Source of the DNA: Syngnathus acus | Lineage: Eukaryota > Chordata > Actinopteri > Syngnathiformes > Syngnathidae | Assembly (NCBI RefSeq): GCF_901709675.1 | Contig: NC_051106.1 | Coordinates: 9,310,001-9,374,000, forward strand | Length of the DNA: 64,000 bases | Direction of reading: 5' to 3' | Part shown: piece by piece, positions 50,201 to 61,600 of the stretch | Layout: every line of letters starts with the position of its first letter | How positions within the stretch are numbered: position 1 is the first letter of the stretch | Made by a program: the position numbers and the translations under genes | The notes under the pieces: generated by a model | What the model saw: only the letters and a program-made list of their open reading frames with translations | Databases searched by the model: none | What the model was told of the DNA's origin: nothing

Positions 50201-53200
50201 TTATTGCTCGGTTGAGCAATTCCGAAGGACGGGAGTTGTGCGTAGGGGTAATATTAGCGAGAAAAAGAGGTGATTACATTTCTATAGTGGCCGTCTAATT
50301 CCCCACCACATGTGCAGATGCGAGTAGCTTGGATAAGACTGATGCGTATTGATCTGTTCTGCCGGCTGCTGGCTGGAGAAGCCGTCTTGATATTCAGCGC
50401 GAGTACCAAAGCAGTGAGGTGCTCAACACTTTGAAGAGCACATATCGATGTGTTTGCGCGCTGGACAATATGTGTGTGTCGTGGAGGCACGGCACGCTGC
50501 AGTGGCGCGCCAGGTGTGCTTGTTTGCGAGTATGTGCATTTCCCAGCGGGGTCGGTGACCTCACTTTTCCTCCAACCTGTGATGCAGTCTGGGCCCGCAG
50601 CCAGGTCTGCAGCCTAAAGTCTGCTTGAGTGATCATGTGTGTGCTTACCTTGCCTATTCTCCTCCGTTAGGCTGATCACGCCGCCATCCTCACCCAAGCC
50701 TTTCTCCAAGTTGTCCAGGATCTGTTTAAGAAACGCTATCACTGCTAGCACAGCACTGTACAATGGTATACCGGCATCAGCATCTTTGAATGACTCTAAA
50801 ACCTGACCACATTTCCCTATTCATCAGGGTAATGTACTTTTTTGTGTGGATGTGCAATCTTGAACCTAAGTGTGACTATCTTTATGTTCATCTGGAGGCT
50901 GTGCTTGTTTGTTTGAGTACTAACGGTGAGGCAGACACTTTTGAGATTGTGCAGGCGGTCCAGAGCCTCCGGAGGCTTCGCCAGGTGCTGGGGAAGCTCG
51001 GCGTGCAGCAACCGCATGGAGAACGGCACCATGGAGCCTGTTAGGAAGGGAGATGGACAGGGTAGTATCATAAATGGGGTGGGATGAGGACATTGCAGTA
51101 GGTACAAGATGAAAACCGCAACCATCAAACACCCACCCACCCACACTTCGACAGCCCGAGAGGCAAGAACCTACAGATGGCATTGAGCTACCTATGGCGG
51201 ATTATTAAAGCCTCACATGGTTCCCTGTGCACAGCGCTATCACTCATCTCCGCGCTTCATCCCTTTCCGTCTCGACATCTTTCACACACTATAGCAGGAG
51301 GACCTACATCCGGGCAAGTCTCTGAGGTCTTGCGTGATCACACGTGATCTTACAAACACCAAAGCAAGCAGACACACGGTGTGCGTGTTCAGATATTTTC
51401 AGTGTGTACCTGGGATTAAATTATTGCAGTAAATTGATGCATCCCAAAATTGATTAAGTAAACAAGCAAAAAAAAAACTTCTGTTCTGGTCCAATCATAT
51501 CCGAATCCTTTCGAGTGCAAGTAGCACACGGGCAGCCAACTCTGAGCATTTAACGAGTTGAATCATGACAATGCGTGGTCAATACGAGCATTGGGCTGGA
51601 GAAATGCTTTACAAATGCTGCCAAAAATCAAAAACTTGTGCCAGTTCATTTGCAAGCACAAGGTATTTAATATTGAGTAACGGAAAGTCAAGCCATGCGG
51701 TCTTTTTAAAGGATGTGTCTCTGTGCCGTTGTACCGATCACTTTTTTTTCTTGTGGTTGCTTGAGGGGCAAAGTAGATACGAAGTAATCACAATACATTA
51801 GAGAGCAACTCATGCATATAAAAAAAAAGACCAATAAAAGTAAAGACTTGTTGTAGACAAGTGGAGTTGTTTGAGTTTCTCAAGGATTTTGAGAACCAAA
51901 GAAAGACCTTGTGGAACTTTCACAAATATTGGTCCAGTTTATATTTCAGATAAAATGTTACGCACAAAACGGTAGTTGTGCACAAAGGCTCCTGGTGCAT
52001 ACAAATAAGATGGATTAAAAATATCATATATTTTATTTATGAGTCATTCCTTCGACCACCTCGACTGTCAAATTAAAAGCTCTAACCATTTCAGTGTAAA
52101 TCTTTTGCAACGCTGAGTTTCCATAGCAACCGCTGGCGGTATTGGTTTTTGAAAAAATCTATAGCCCAAAAAAAAAAAAAAAAAAGTCGAGGGAGACGTT
52201 ACATCTGCTTCAAAATGTTAACGAGGCTGCGTCTGGGGAAAGCTTGGCTGACGAGTCCGCAGCGGTCTTGGTGAAGAGAAACAATGTCACGTCACAAACG
52301 ACTTCACTGTAAAAATCACGACTTCAAACTTGGGAGTCTCTAACCTGGGTGTGTGTGTTTTAAATGTGTGTGTACCTCTTCTCCCAGGATATACAGTGGG
52401 GTAGAACTCATAAAAGAGGTCCGGTTGATCCAGATCACCAAAAGGCTCAAATTCCAGCTCAGCATTTTGGAAAAGGTTCAGCTTAATGAGGAGGGCCAAA
52501 CGTACAAACCAAAGCTGTAAAATAAAAACACAAATATACGTCATCACGGTGAAAGGCAAGACGTTGTTAGCGTCCTACCTGTAGCGAGTTAGCCGTATGG
52601 GAAGTGGGCTGTCCGGCTTTTCCGTATCCTTGCCCGTGAGCGGTCAAAAGACGACCTGTCAGATCAACTGCCGCGCGCCAGTTCTTACTGCTCTGCAGGG
52701 GGAACAAAATAGAAGTCTCTTGAGTGATTGCAATCACATCTCAACTCGTATTCAATTCTACATCTGAGTGACATGATCAATTTGCGTCCAGCGGCTTTTC
52801 TATAATTTTCCTTAAGTTAGATGAGACAGATCTATCATAGTCTCCTTAACCCCTGACTCTTTGCTTTTCCATTTGCTGCTCTTTTTCCTCTGCTTTATAT
52901 CTCAGCTTTTATATTACTGCTGCATTACTCTCTTGCAGCCACCCACCCAACCCAACCTTTGTTTCTGCCTAGTCTGCCGGCTGCCTCTGAATCTTCATTA
53001 GGCTGAGAAATGAAGCTGAAAACAAGAAGGCAGCCTGAATGGTCCAAGCAGATGTAGCCCCTCTAAAATACAAAATACACGGCTCCTAGTATGCTGGAAG
53101 TAGCACACCGTTGCTTTGCTGCAAAACATAAATGAGTTGGTGCATATGTTTTTTTAGGTGCTGGTGTAAAATGGACAGAGAAGGGAAATGAGAACATCTA

Positions 53201-56200
53201 GCATGTTCCGTACTTGGCATACGCAAAGCGACAGACGAGGGTGCAGAAATCAACACAGGGTAAAAAAATAAAAATAAATAAAAGAGCAAATAGCATTTGC
53301 CAAAAAAGTTGAGTGATGGAAGCAAGAAGCAGTGGGTGGCAAAGTGAAACGAAGACGAGAGCCGGAGGAGCTGCAAGGGAAGCATCAGGCGATTCCAAAG
53401 GGAGCGAAAAAGTTCAGGGCGGGGACTTGAGGACTTCCCAAAGCAGTCTAGACCAAAGCAATTCAAATTAATTGTCAACATAAGAGGCAAGTGGAAAAAG
53501 TACAAGGAGGTTACAAGTGTCGTGTAAAATCATCACTGGCTGGTGTTGACTAGTTTTAACTACCAGAGTTGCGGCAAGTCCATCTCAATGTAATCAAATT
53601 TTTTTTTTTTGTGTGGACACTTCTGAGATGTTACATTTATCTCTGTAGGTGTCCAATTAACATTGTTGATTTCTACAATGATCAATACTTGCTGCATGAT
53701 TAAAAGGGATGAGGTATCTTATTTGTGCAGAAACTCGCATTGTGCTTTTTTTTACTTTGATGAGGTAAAAAAAAAAAAAAAAAAGGAAGCCCGGCATTAC
53801 AATGCTTTATGAACAAAAGAACGCCCACATATGGTCCCACCAGACCCAAAGCCTGCAGGCAGCGCAAACTTAAAAAGACTTCCTCAACTCAGCTTTGGTT
53901 AATGCAGAGCTCTCATGCAATTTCAATAAAGATCCAGAATTACACAGAGGGGGAAAAAACATTAGCAGTATATGACACACTTAAAGTCCAGCCATTGCAA
54001 GCGAGGCCATTTTCGCTTTGAAGCTTATATACTTGCTGTTCAGACACTTGAACCGAGGGGACGCAACACTGCCCTCAAGCTGGGGAGGGAGGGAGATGGT
54101 TCCCTACTTTACCGATATGAACTTCACACATCAGCCATCATTCCTCCCACCGGCAATGGCTGGACTTTTCCAACAGTACCACAGAGAGAGGCTGAAACAC
54201 AAAACGGCTCTAATATATTATGAAAAGTAGCTTGTGGCTTTTTACGAGAACTCGGCGTAACACTCCCAAAGATGGTTGAGCGCAGAGTCCAAGTTGTAAG
54301 CGACACTCCTCTGGGTAATATGAACGGCCGATTGACTAGTGGGCTGTTTTAATGGTGTGGTTGTCAACAATAGCAGCTTGGCCCACTTTTTTTTTTTTGC
54401 CTCAGAGACACGATGAGAGTGCTACTAAAGATTGTCTTAAAGGAAAGCCACTAGTCATCATCCACATTCTGGCACTCCCCAAAAAAAGGGGTACCATGAA
54501 AGCTTCTTTGTAGTTAAAGCATTTTTTTTGTCCCTGTGTTATTTTGTGATTATTGTCAAAACAAAAATAAGAATGAACAAACAAACTAAAAAATAAAAAA
54601 GATAATTCTGTTGACCTTAAATATTATTTATACAATAATTTGGGACACAGTGCATATTAACAAATCAAGTTCTTGACATGAACAAAGTTTAGCACCACCT
54701 GAATTTTGACTTATTATTGCTCCATTTGACAATATTTGCAACCCCCTCGCCCCAAACAAAAACACACAAGTACACAGTTTGTTACATTCCTTGTCACTTC
54801 TTGACATTTCAGCTGCAGGCCAATGCTATCTTTTCTGACTGAATATAGCGCGCCATTATTTCGCCCTGGGCTTGCAGGAGCCACCTACACCCGTTGCAGA
54901 CAACTGACTGGCACCCATACAAACATAGTTACGGTATGTATCGCTCGTATAGCGTATTGTTTGTGGGCGCACGTTGGTATGTGCGTGCATGCGCGTGTGA
55001 TAGCGGAGTCCAGAAGGCCTGTAAAATATGCACAGCAGCCCTATGCATAATACATGGATACAGCATGAGAAAGGAACTCGTGAGCCGAGTGGGTTTCCAC
55101 CTCTCCCTTTCTCTCCTACGCCCGCCCGTTCCTTCTTCTACTGCGCTTACTGCTTTCGCTATTATTTGTTCGTTGCTGTTGAACATTAAATAAGACCCGT
55201 CTCGCAAGGATATTTAGATGTTACAGTATGATATGATGATAAAACGTGCATATATTTTATTTTTAAAAATATATTTTCAATGCGTATGTGAAAACCCCAG
55301 CGCATTTTTTTTTTTCAGGGCCTTGCATTGAAATTATCATTCAAGCACAGCATAAAACTGCTAAACAGCAAACCAATTTTTAAGCATTTTTTTCATAAAA
55401 ACCATCTCATTCAAAATTGTATTATTGAGATCCAGTGTAAGCGCAACAAAGAAATATCTGCCATCTTGTGGTAACTGCAGGTATTACAACTTAAAATTGC
55501 TTGCATATTTGTAGTGGGAAACCCACAAATTTTGCTTTGTGTTTTCAGTACTCTTCCCTATTTTGTAAACAAAAATATATATTAAAAAAAAAAAGTGAAT
55601 GTGATAGTCGTGAAGTCTTATATTTCGTTGTACATGTGACAATGACAATAAAGATCTATTCTATTCTATTCTATGAGCCTTACTTTTATTCTCTACAGGA
55701 AGTGGCAGTCTTCCTGAAAGAACAGACATGATTTAACTTTTGCACTGAATGTAGTTGCCAGCGTACTATCCTCCGCCATAATGTGTTGGAGGGACTGCAC
55801 ACACAAACAGTGGCTAAACGGGATCACGAGGAATCCATGGTGCAGCTGCACTGCATGGAAGCTGCAGTGGAGCAGAAGGATCTGTCTTAACTCCAGCCCA
55901 TCCTTGACAATGCCACTCATCCGCGGCACAGCAGATGAGCACTTCCAATAGTTGACGACTGTCACAAAAATTGACAACTCCCCAAAAATATTTGTAGGAG
56001 ACAGCTGACATGTTAGAAAAGGACACGTCATTAACACAGCTTGGGTTTGCCTGTCTTGTCTTTCTATCTATCTCCTGCTGTGCCCATCCGTGGAAAGCAT
56101 CCCAAATGACTTTCTTCAGAAGTATTCGACTTGGAATGCATCAATAAACTTAACAAACTTACAATAAGCTGTTTGAGACCCGAGAAGGACTGCTCCACAG

Positions 56201-57905
56201 AGGTGGCGGTGAGAACTTGTCGCTTCATGGCCGCCTGCTCCCCCAAGAATCGAAGCATTAAATCTTTGACGGCATCGCCCTGTGACAAAAAATATACAAT
56301 GCGTCAACAAACTATGATAGTTTATTGCCTATCGTTGTAATCCAAATTGAAATCAAACTTAAACGTGTCAAGGGAGCTTTGGTGCATATTATTAGACATA
56401 CAGTGAGTGCACAACTATAATGGTGCAGTTCTAAAAAATCTGAACAGGTACTGCCTGTCAATCAACAAATTATTCCATTAAAGCAACAATAGAGACAGCT
56501 CTGGCCGTATGTTTGTGCACTTCTCTAATTTGAAAAAATGACTACCCGAGCAGATTATTTTTAATGTTAATCATTGAAAATCAAAAAATGGTGCAGTACT
56601 TATTTAACAAAGAGGTGAATTGAATCGAAAAACTGCTTCCTTGTAAATTCTTTGCCTTACCTGAAGGTTGTCAAACTTGAGACCCGGCATGGTGAGTCTG
56701 TTTGTCTCCGCATATGCCGAGCTGTACTGCTGCGTGGCCATGGAGACCAAGGACTTCCTCGTCTCCTCAGATGGCAGCCATGCGTCATGGCGTCTGTCCA
56801 CCTCGCTCAGGATTAGCGCCGTTGCAAATGCATCGTCACTTCCGGAGAACACGGCCTGGAGCTGGTTGAAAGGCTGTGGCTGAGCGACTGGAGCTGAGGC
56901 AGGGGGGTGACTTGCAGATGGAGGAAGCTGAGACTTGACTGTGAACTCAGGAGGGGCTGAAGTATGTCCTGAACGAGGAGTGGGAGTGCCAGGGCTGGCG
57001 CAGGAAGAAGTCGAAGAGCGCTGGTTGGTGAGGATAGGTGATGCGGTTGGGTCTGGCGGGATCTCCGCATTGGGGTTGGACACTGAGATGAAGGAGGAGG
57101 GGGCCATGAAGGAATCAAAAAAGTCGGAGGCTGGATTGATCTGTCCGTTGTCAGTGAAGAATTTGCTGAGGCTTGGGCTGGGCTGGCATACGAGTGGAAT
57201 TGTCAACTTGCTAGGGGTTACGGCGTCATCGCTTGCCCCGCCACTCCCCATTGTAAAACTGGGCGACTTGATGAGGGTGGGCTGGAAGCCGTCAGGTAAC
57301 AGTGAATTCGGCTGCTTATTCTGGCTGAATATCGTGCACACTGGCACAGGCTCATCTTTGAGATGCGTCCCTTTTTCTGGTTCTTCACTTCTAAGACTAG
57401 ATGGACTCTTTGTTTCAGTGTGAGATGGACGGACATGCTCTTGCGTGTTTGTTCCATCCTTTGTCTCCTCAGAATATTCTTTCTCCTGCACATCTGAAAC
57501 TTCAGTCTCGGTTACAATCTGTATGCAGTCGGTTTGTTCCTCACTGTCACATGATGTGTATTTTTCATTCCCCTCATCAACGCCACCATCGAGGAATGAC
57601 TCAATCGGAGCAACGTCATCTTCCTCACTGTTATTAGGTGAATCAGAGATAATGACACTCTCCATCATTTGCTCATTGAGCTTGTCCATTAGGCTTTCTG
57701 ATGGTGTAGCAATGCTGTCTCCCTGGGGTGTTGCAAAGTCTCCCCCAAGGTCGATGCTCTCTCCCTGCAGCAGGATATTCTCTCTGGCAGGAGTCTGACT
57801 GCTAGTTGACTCTGGAGGGTCTGGGGGTGGAGTCTCCTCAGTGACATCTTCTACCGTGATGTCCAAAGTGACTGGCCGCTGGGCTGGAGCCTCCTCACTA
57901 TCCAT
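47270..57905 (-). CDS. trappc12: Trafficking protein particle complex subunit 12, eleven coding exons, complete (802 aa)
   Basis: Coding exons in transcript order are 57905-56661, 56279-56163, 52692-52579, 52514-52376, 51037-50925, 50721-50649, 49556-49483, 48382-48284, 48209-48106, 47675-47588 and 47512-47270. Together they are 2,409 nt with no frame break. TRAPPC12 is a TRAPP III subunit acting in ER-to-Golgi traffic. It is also reported at kinetochores in mitosis as TRAMM. Residues 1-415 are encoded by one exon and are largely disordered, with conserved islands at 70-97 ([20 protein letters not shown]), 186-195 ([10 protein letters not shown]), 261-278 ([18 protein letters not shown]) and 350-364 ([15 protein letters not shown]). 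Residues about 416-802 are the helical TPR-type domain, containing [31 protein letters not shown] and the C-terminal [12 protein letters not shown]. Human TRAPPC12 is 735 aa, and the extra length here lies in the acidic N-terminus. All splice sites are GT-AG; the donor after exon 5 is the less usual gttagt. Confidence 0.95.
48383..49482 (-). other. trappc12 intron 7 (between coding exons 7 and 8)
   Basis: This 1.1-kb intron is mostly unremarkable. A CTCF-like motif on the plus strand (CACTAGATGGCA) lies at about 49,246-49,257, and CT-rich and CA-rich tracts lie at about 49,311-49,445. Confidence 0.75.
49557..50648 (-). other. trappc12 intron 6 (between coding exons 6 and 7)
   Basis: This is a 1.1-kb intron with an A14 run near 50,159-50,172 and GT-rich patches. 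I see nothing else in it. Confidence 0.75.
51038..52375 (-). other. trappc12 intron 4 (between coding exons 4 and 5)
   Basis: This 1.3-kb intron holds an X-box-like palindrome at 52,117-52,130 and an A18 run at 52,168-52,185. No exon-like or RNA-like sequence was found. Confidence 0.8.
52117..52130. promoter_or_regulatory. X-box-like RFX motif GTTTCCATAGCAAC
   Basis: This consensus-compatible X-box lies in the trappc12 intron between coding exons 4 and 5. The assignment is by motif only. Confidence 0.42.
52693..56162 (-). other. trappc12 intron 2 (longest, between coding exons 2 and 3)
   Basis: This 3.5-kb intron contains an A18 run (53,767-53,784), an L2-like LINE 3' end (55,600-55,674) and a CTCF-like core on the minus strand (CCACAAGATGGC, 55,460-55,471). 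Its short open frames show no protein similarity that I recognise. Confidence 0.8.
55600..55674 (+). mobile_element. 3' end of an L2-type LINE (or derived SINE)
   Basis: The stretch TATTTCGTTGTACATGTGAC, then AATGACAATAAAGA, then a (TATTC)n tail, is the familiar 3' terminus of fish LINE2-type retroposons. The short pentanucleotide tail at 55,656-55,674 is typical. No reverse-transcriptase coding sequence lies upstream, so it is a 5'-truncated copy. Confidence 0.6.
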
Positions 57906-58630
57906 TTATTGCTTTTCAAATCTTAAACCACATTGAAAGAAAAATCGAAGTCATTATAACAAATAGGAGGAAACTGGAAACTACAAATTGCAGCACATAC
58001 ATTCAAATTCCACTGGGTTAACAATGCAGATGAGTGATGACAGTAAGCATTTTTGAATGATTATATTTTCAAATAAAACCAAAATATTGTATCTAAGGTG
58101 TAAAGTTCACATGTACAGCACTTCTCATGCAACTTGTAAGTAACGTGAATGCATGGATGTCATTAGCTATTTTGCTAACGCTTCCTCTACCGCTAAGCCC
58201 TTCCCATGCAGTTCATTAAATGCTTCAGGAATAGTCACAAGCAATTTTAAACGCATATAATAGTCACAAATAACTCATGCAGAATCGTAATAAATAAACA
58301 ACAGATACAATATAAACATTCTCACCTTCCCGGCTCAACCATACGACATTAATGCGCATGCGCGGTTCCCGTTGCGAAAGGGTTGTGTACGGCAAACCGA
58401 AGTTGCCAAATCTCACATAAATGGCGTGCGAACTATTCTTGAAAAGATTTACGTACGCTTTAGAAAGTACTCAACGGTGAATACTCATGGTTACGCATTC
58501 CGTCTACAGACTTGCAACGCATGCCTTTTTACAATCGCGGAAGTATCGGTTCCATTCTAAACTGCTCTGTTTACGAGTCTATCGTGTTGTTTATATATTT
58601 TAATCTTACTCATTCAACAGTACATGCAAA
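57906..58630. promoter_or_regulatory. Bidirectional promoter and 5' leaders of trappc12 (-) and eipr1 (+)
   Basis: The two start codons lie 725 bp apart, facing away from each other. On the minus strand a donor-like GAAG|GTGAG (boundary at 58,326/58,325) and an acceptor-like tttaag (boundary at 57,922/57,921) suggest a non-coding first exon for trappc12 above about 58,326 and a leader intron. The middle is CpG-containing and carries a palindromic NRF-1-type site. There is no TATA box, as is usual for divergent housekeeping promoters. Confidence 0.6.
58353..58363. promoter_or_regulatory. NRF-1-type site TGCGCATGCGC
   Basis: This palindromic 11-mer matches the NRF-1 consensus and sits between the two divergent genes, close to the predicted trappc12 first exon. 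NRF-1 sites are common in bidirectional housekeeping promoters. Occupancy is inferred. Confidence 0.55.
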
Positions 58631-61600
58631 ATGGAAGATGACGCACCTGTCATTTATGGTCTTGAATTCCAGGTATGGATCTTGCGGTTATATTATTGTA
58701 GTATTTGTATTTACCTTGCTAAAAGATGATTGCACGTTTTCATGTTGCTTTTATTTGCACACTTTTTGCAATTTTGGGAGGGTAATGTCATGCGTTTTAA
58801 TCTGATGCATTGAGATGTATCTAAAGTATTGTTCGTGCATGCTTCATCTGATTGCAGGCTCGATCACTCACTGCACAGACAGCTGAAACGGATGCTATTC
58901 GTTTCCTTGTGGGTACACAGTCTTTAAAGTTTGACAACCAGGTGAGACAACAAATTGATCAAAGTTAAACTGTAATTTACGGGGAATTGCAAATTATTCA
59001 TGATATTAATAATGTTGATTTTTGGTTCATACTGTCAGATATTCCATTTGGTAAAATGGTACATGGCATTATATTGAGAGGTAATGTTTTACCCCATCAT
59101 GAAGGTACTAAAACTAATCAATGTAAAAAAAAAAAAAAAAAAGTAAAATTGTTATCTATCTTTGTGAAGAAAAGTGTGTATATACCCTATAAAGTGTCAT
59201 TTAAATAGCCCTGTACTAAGTATATTAACAAATGCACTGATAAACTTGAGCAATAACCACTGAGACATTAAACATTTGGTTGATTTAGTCATAATTTCTG
59301 GACTAATGTCTGATATAACTATGCATTAAAAATACATTTATCTAATAAGTTAGTAAGGTACATTTGCGGAATATGAATTTTAACTCTGTTTTGAGTTTTA
59401 TGCGGCTTCCACACTGGGGTGGGGGGCTTTGACAGAGAGCATGTCTGCTACAATTACACGCCATGGTGATCGCCTTGAATTTTAATCTGCAGTGCTCCTG
59501 CATTAGTGCCATCTTCCCACGTCGTCAAACAAATGGCTTAGCTTCTTCCTCCGACTTCCTGAGCGTATGTGACGTCAGCACGATGTGCCCGCTTGGGGTT
59601 TTGTTTTTCTATGTGCTTACGTGAGGTGCAAAAAAAAATTCACGTGTTCTTTTGTTTGTACTGCTTCTTATGTGTAAATGAGAAGAAAGTAGAGTTTGTA
59701 TTGAATGCATGTCTGCATCCATATCTTGCATAGGTCATTTCAGAGACAGATGAGAGAAACAGTTGGTGCTAACCGGGTGGAGAAATAATTAGCTCTCTGG
59801 GAAACCGAGAGGGATGACGGTGAGAGCGAAAAATGTCTGCCTGGAGAAAAATGAGCCTGTTTTCTGGCAGACTTGAATGTGAAAATGGTCTGGCACAAAA
59901 CGTGAACCTCGCGAGCTCTTTCCAAGTCTTGTATAGAAACGGTCCAAAATGGGGAACTGTGACAATGAGCACTTGATCTATGTTAATTCTAATCACACAA
60001 TGTCAATAACCGAATATATTATTCCTGACACTTCCTTTACTGAAGCATTCACCTTTCCCGCAAAAAAGCCTCCCAAAAACTTTTTTAGTTTCTTTTCTTT
60101 TGGTGCAAGATAAATCTGCCGACAAGGTTGCACAGTCTTCATCATCAGGCAGCAGCGTAACCTTTGGAAATCAGTTCCTAACCCTTTCCTGCTCTGCTCG
60201 CCTGCCCGCGGTCACGACACAGCCGGGATGTGTTGTCGTCCTCCGGGGATAACGCTATTGTCCGTTTCCAGCAATGGTGGTAGTCCTTTAGCCAAACAAA
60301 AAACAGAGAAGCTGCAGAGGTGGCTTTATTTATGCTCCCGATGCTCATTAAAGTCGACTCAAGATGCTTTACTCTCAATGGCCTCTCCGCACCTCTTTGC
60401 ACACACACCTTTGCACTTCTCTGCCAGGCAGCCCACGTCTTTCTCACGCATGGTAACACGTTGGAAATCGTGGAGTTTTCCAAGATGTCAGGATCCGCTG
60501 GTCAACATGCACAAATGAGTTTTACAGCATCGTTGTGGTTTCAGAACTTGTTTTCTACTTTCCACTTTTTGCATGTTTACTAAGTCGAGATTGTCCTAAC
60601 AGTAAGAAAAATGTTTTTTGGATTTGGCATTTCATCCCGGAGAGCTCCTTCTGTATCCATAAGCCTTCTGGCCTCTCCACCTCCCATTAAGCATAATGCA
60701 GGGTGGAAATGTCTCTCTTAACTCGCATAGCACCTCTCAAATCCCCGGGAGACCAATAGCTCCAATGACAGATCGGAATGTGTGTGTCGGCATGGCATTT
60801 AAGGCCGCTAATGAGATAAAGTGCCCAAGCTTGGCACCTCTCACCCGCATTCTACTCCTCCGTACCGCTTACTGTCATCTGTGCGGCTAAAGAGCTTTAG
60901 AACACAGGCCCCTGAAGTGGGGTCCACAAGCCAGCTTGGCTTTATCCCTCCCTTACTTACCTCCCCCCGTCCCCCCCTCCCTCCCAACTCTACCTCTCCC
61001 TGCTTCCATTCCAGCACATAATTAAAAGCGCTGGGCCGGGTGCCCAAGTGGTTCAAAGTTATGAGTCACTCCCCAGGCTTGGAAGAGCGAGGCATAAATC
61101 ACCTAGGGGGGGTGGTCCGCTTGGAGGTTCTCTTTCCCCTCACCTGGGTTTATTCGGCAGGACCCTATTACTAAGGCCCTCCAATTACCCCGTCCCCGTC
61201 GGTGTGAATTTATTTGTACCGCTCCCCCAGCACCATTAAATTATAACTTTGCTTAATTTTTTTTTTCTTGCTTGATGCAGTCCAAGCCAAGGTTAATAGC
61301 TGCCTTGGTGACTTTGAGGTGGTTGAGGGACTCTGACGCTATGATGCTTGCTCTTCCCCTCCTTTTCCGTTAAGCCTGTATATGGCAAACAGGCACAATG
61401 AGTGGGAGTTACTGTCCGGGGCATCCCCATTTACAGTCCTGTGTGACATTGTAAGTGGAATCCGCCATTGGGGATACTGCCTTTCGTTGTCTGATGAACC
61501 CAAGAGAACGTCACTTTTTACAGCACGGCGAGCCCTGAACTGAATTCAACCGAAGGCCCCCGTCGGTGTTGAATAGATTCCTACGTAATGAAAGTCCCTC

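Noticed and set aside
56604-56660. Last 18 codons of the 433-codon trappc12 frame
   Set aside because: They lie beyond a consensus donor (gtaag at 56,660) and do not match the family. The protein continues in the next exon at 56,279.
56935-57423. Plus-strand 162-codon frame within trappc12 exon 1
   Set aside because: Antisense shadow of the real coding exon.
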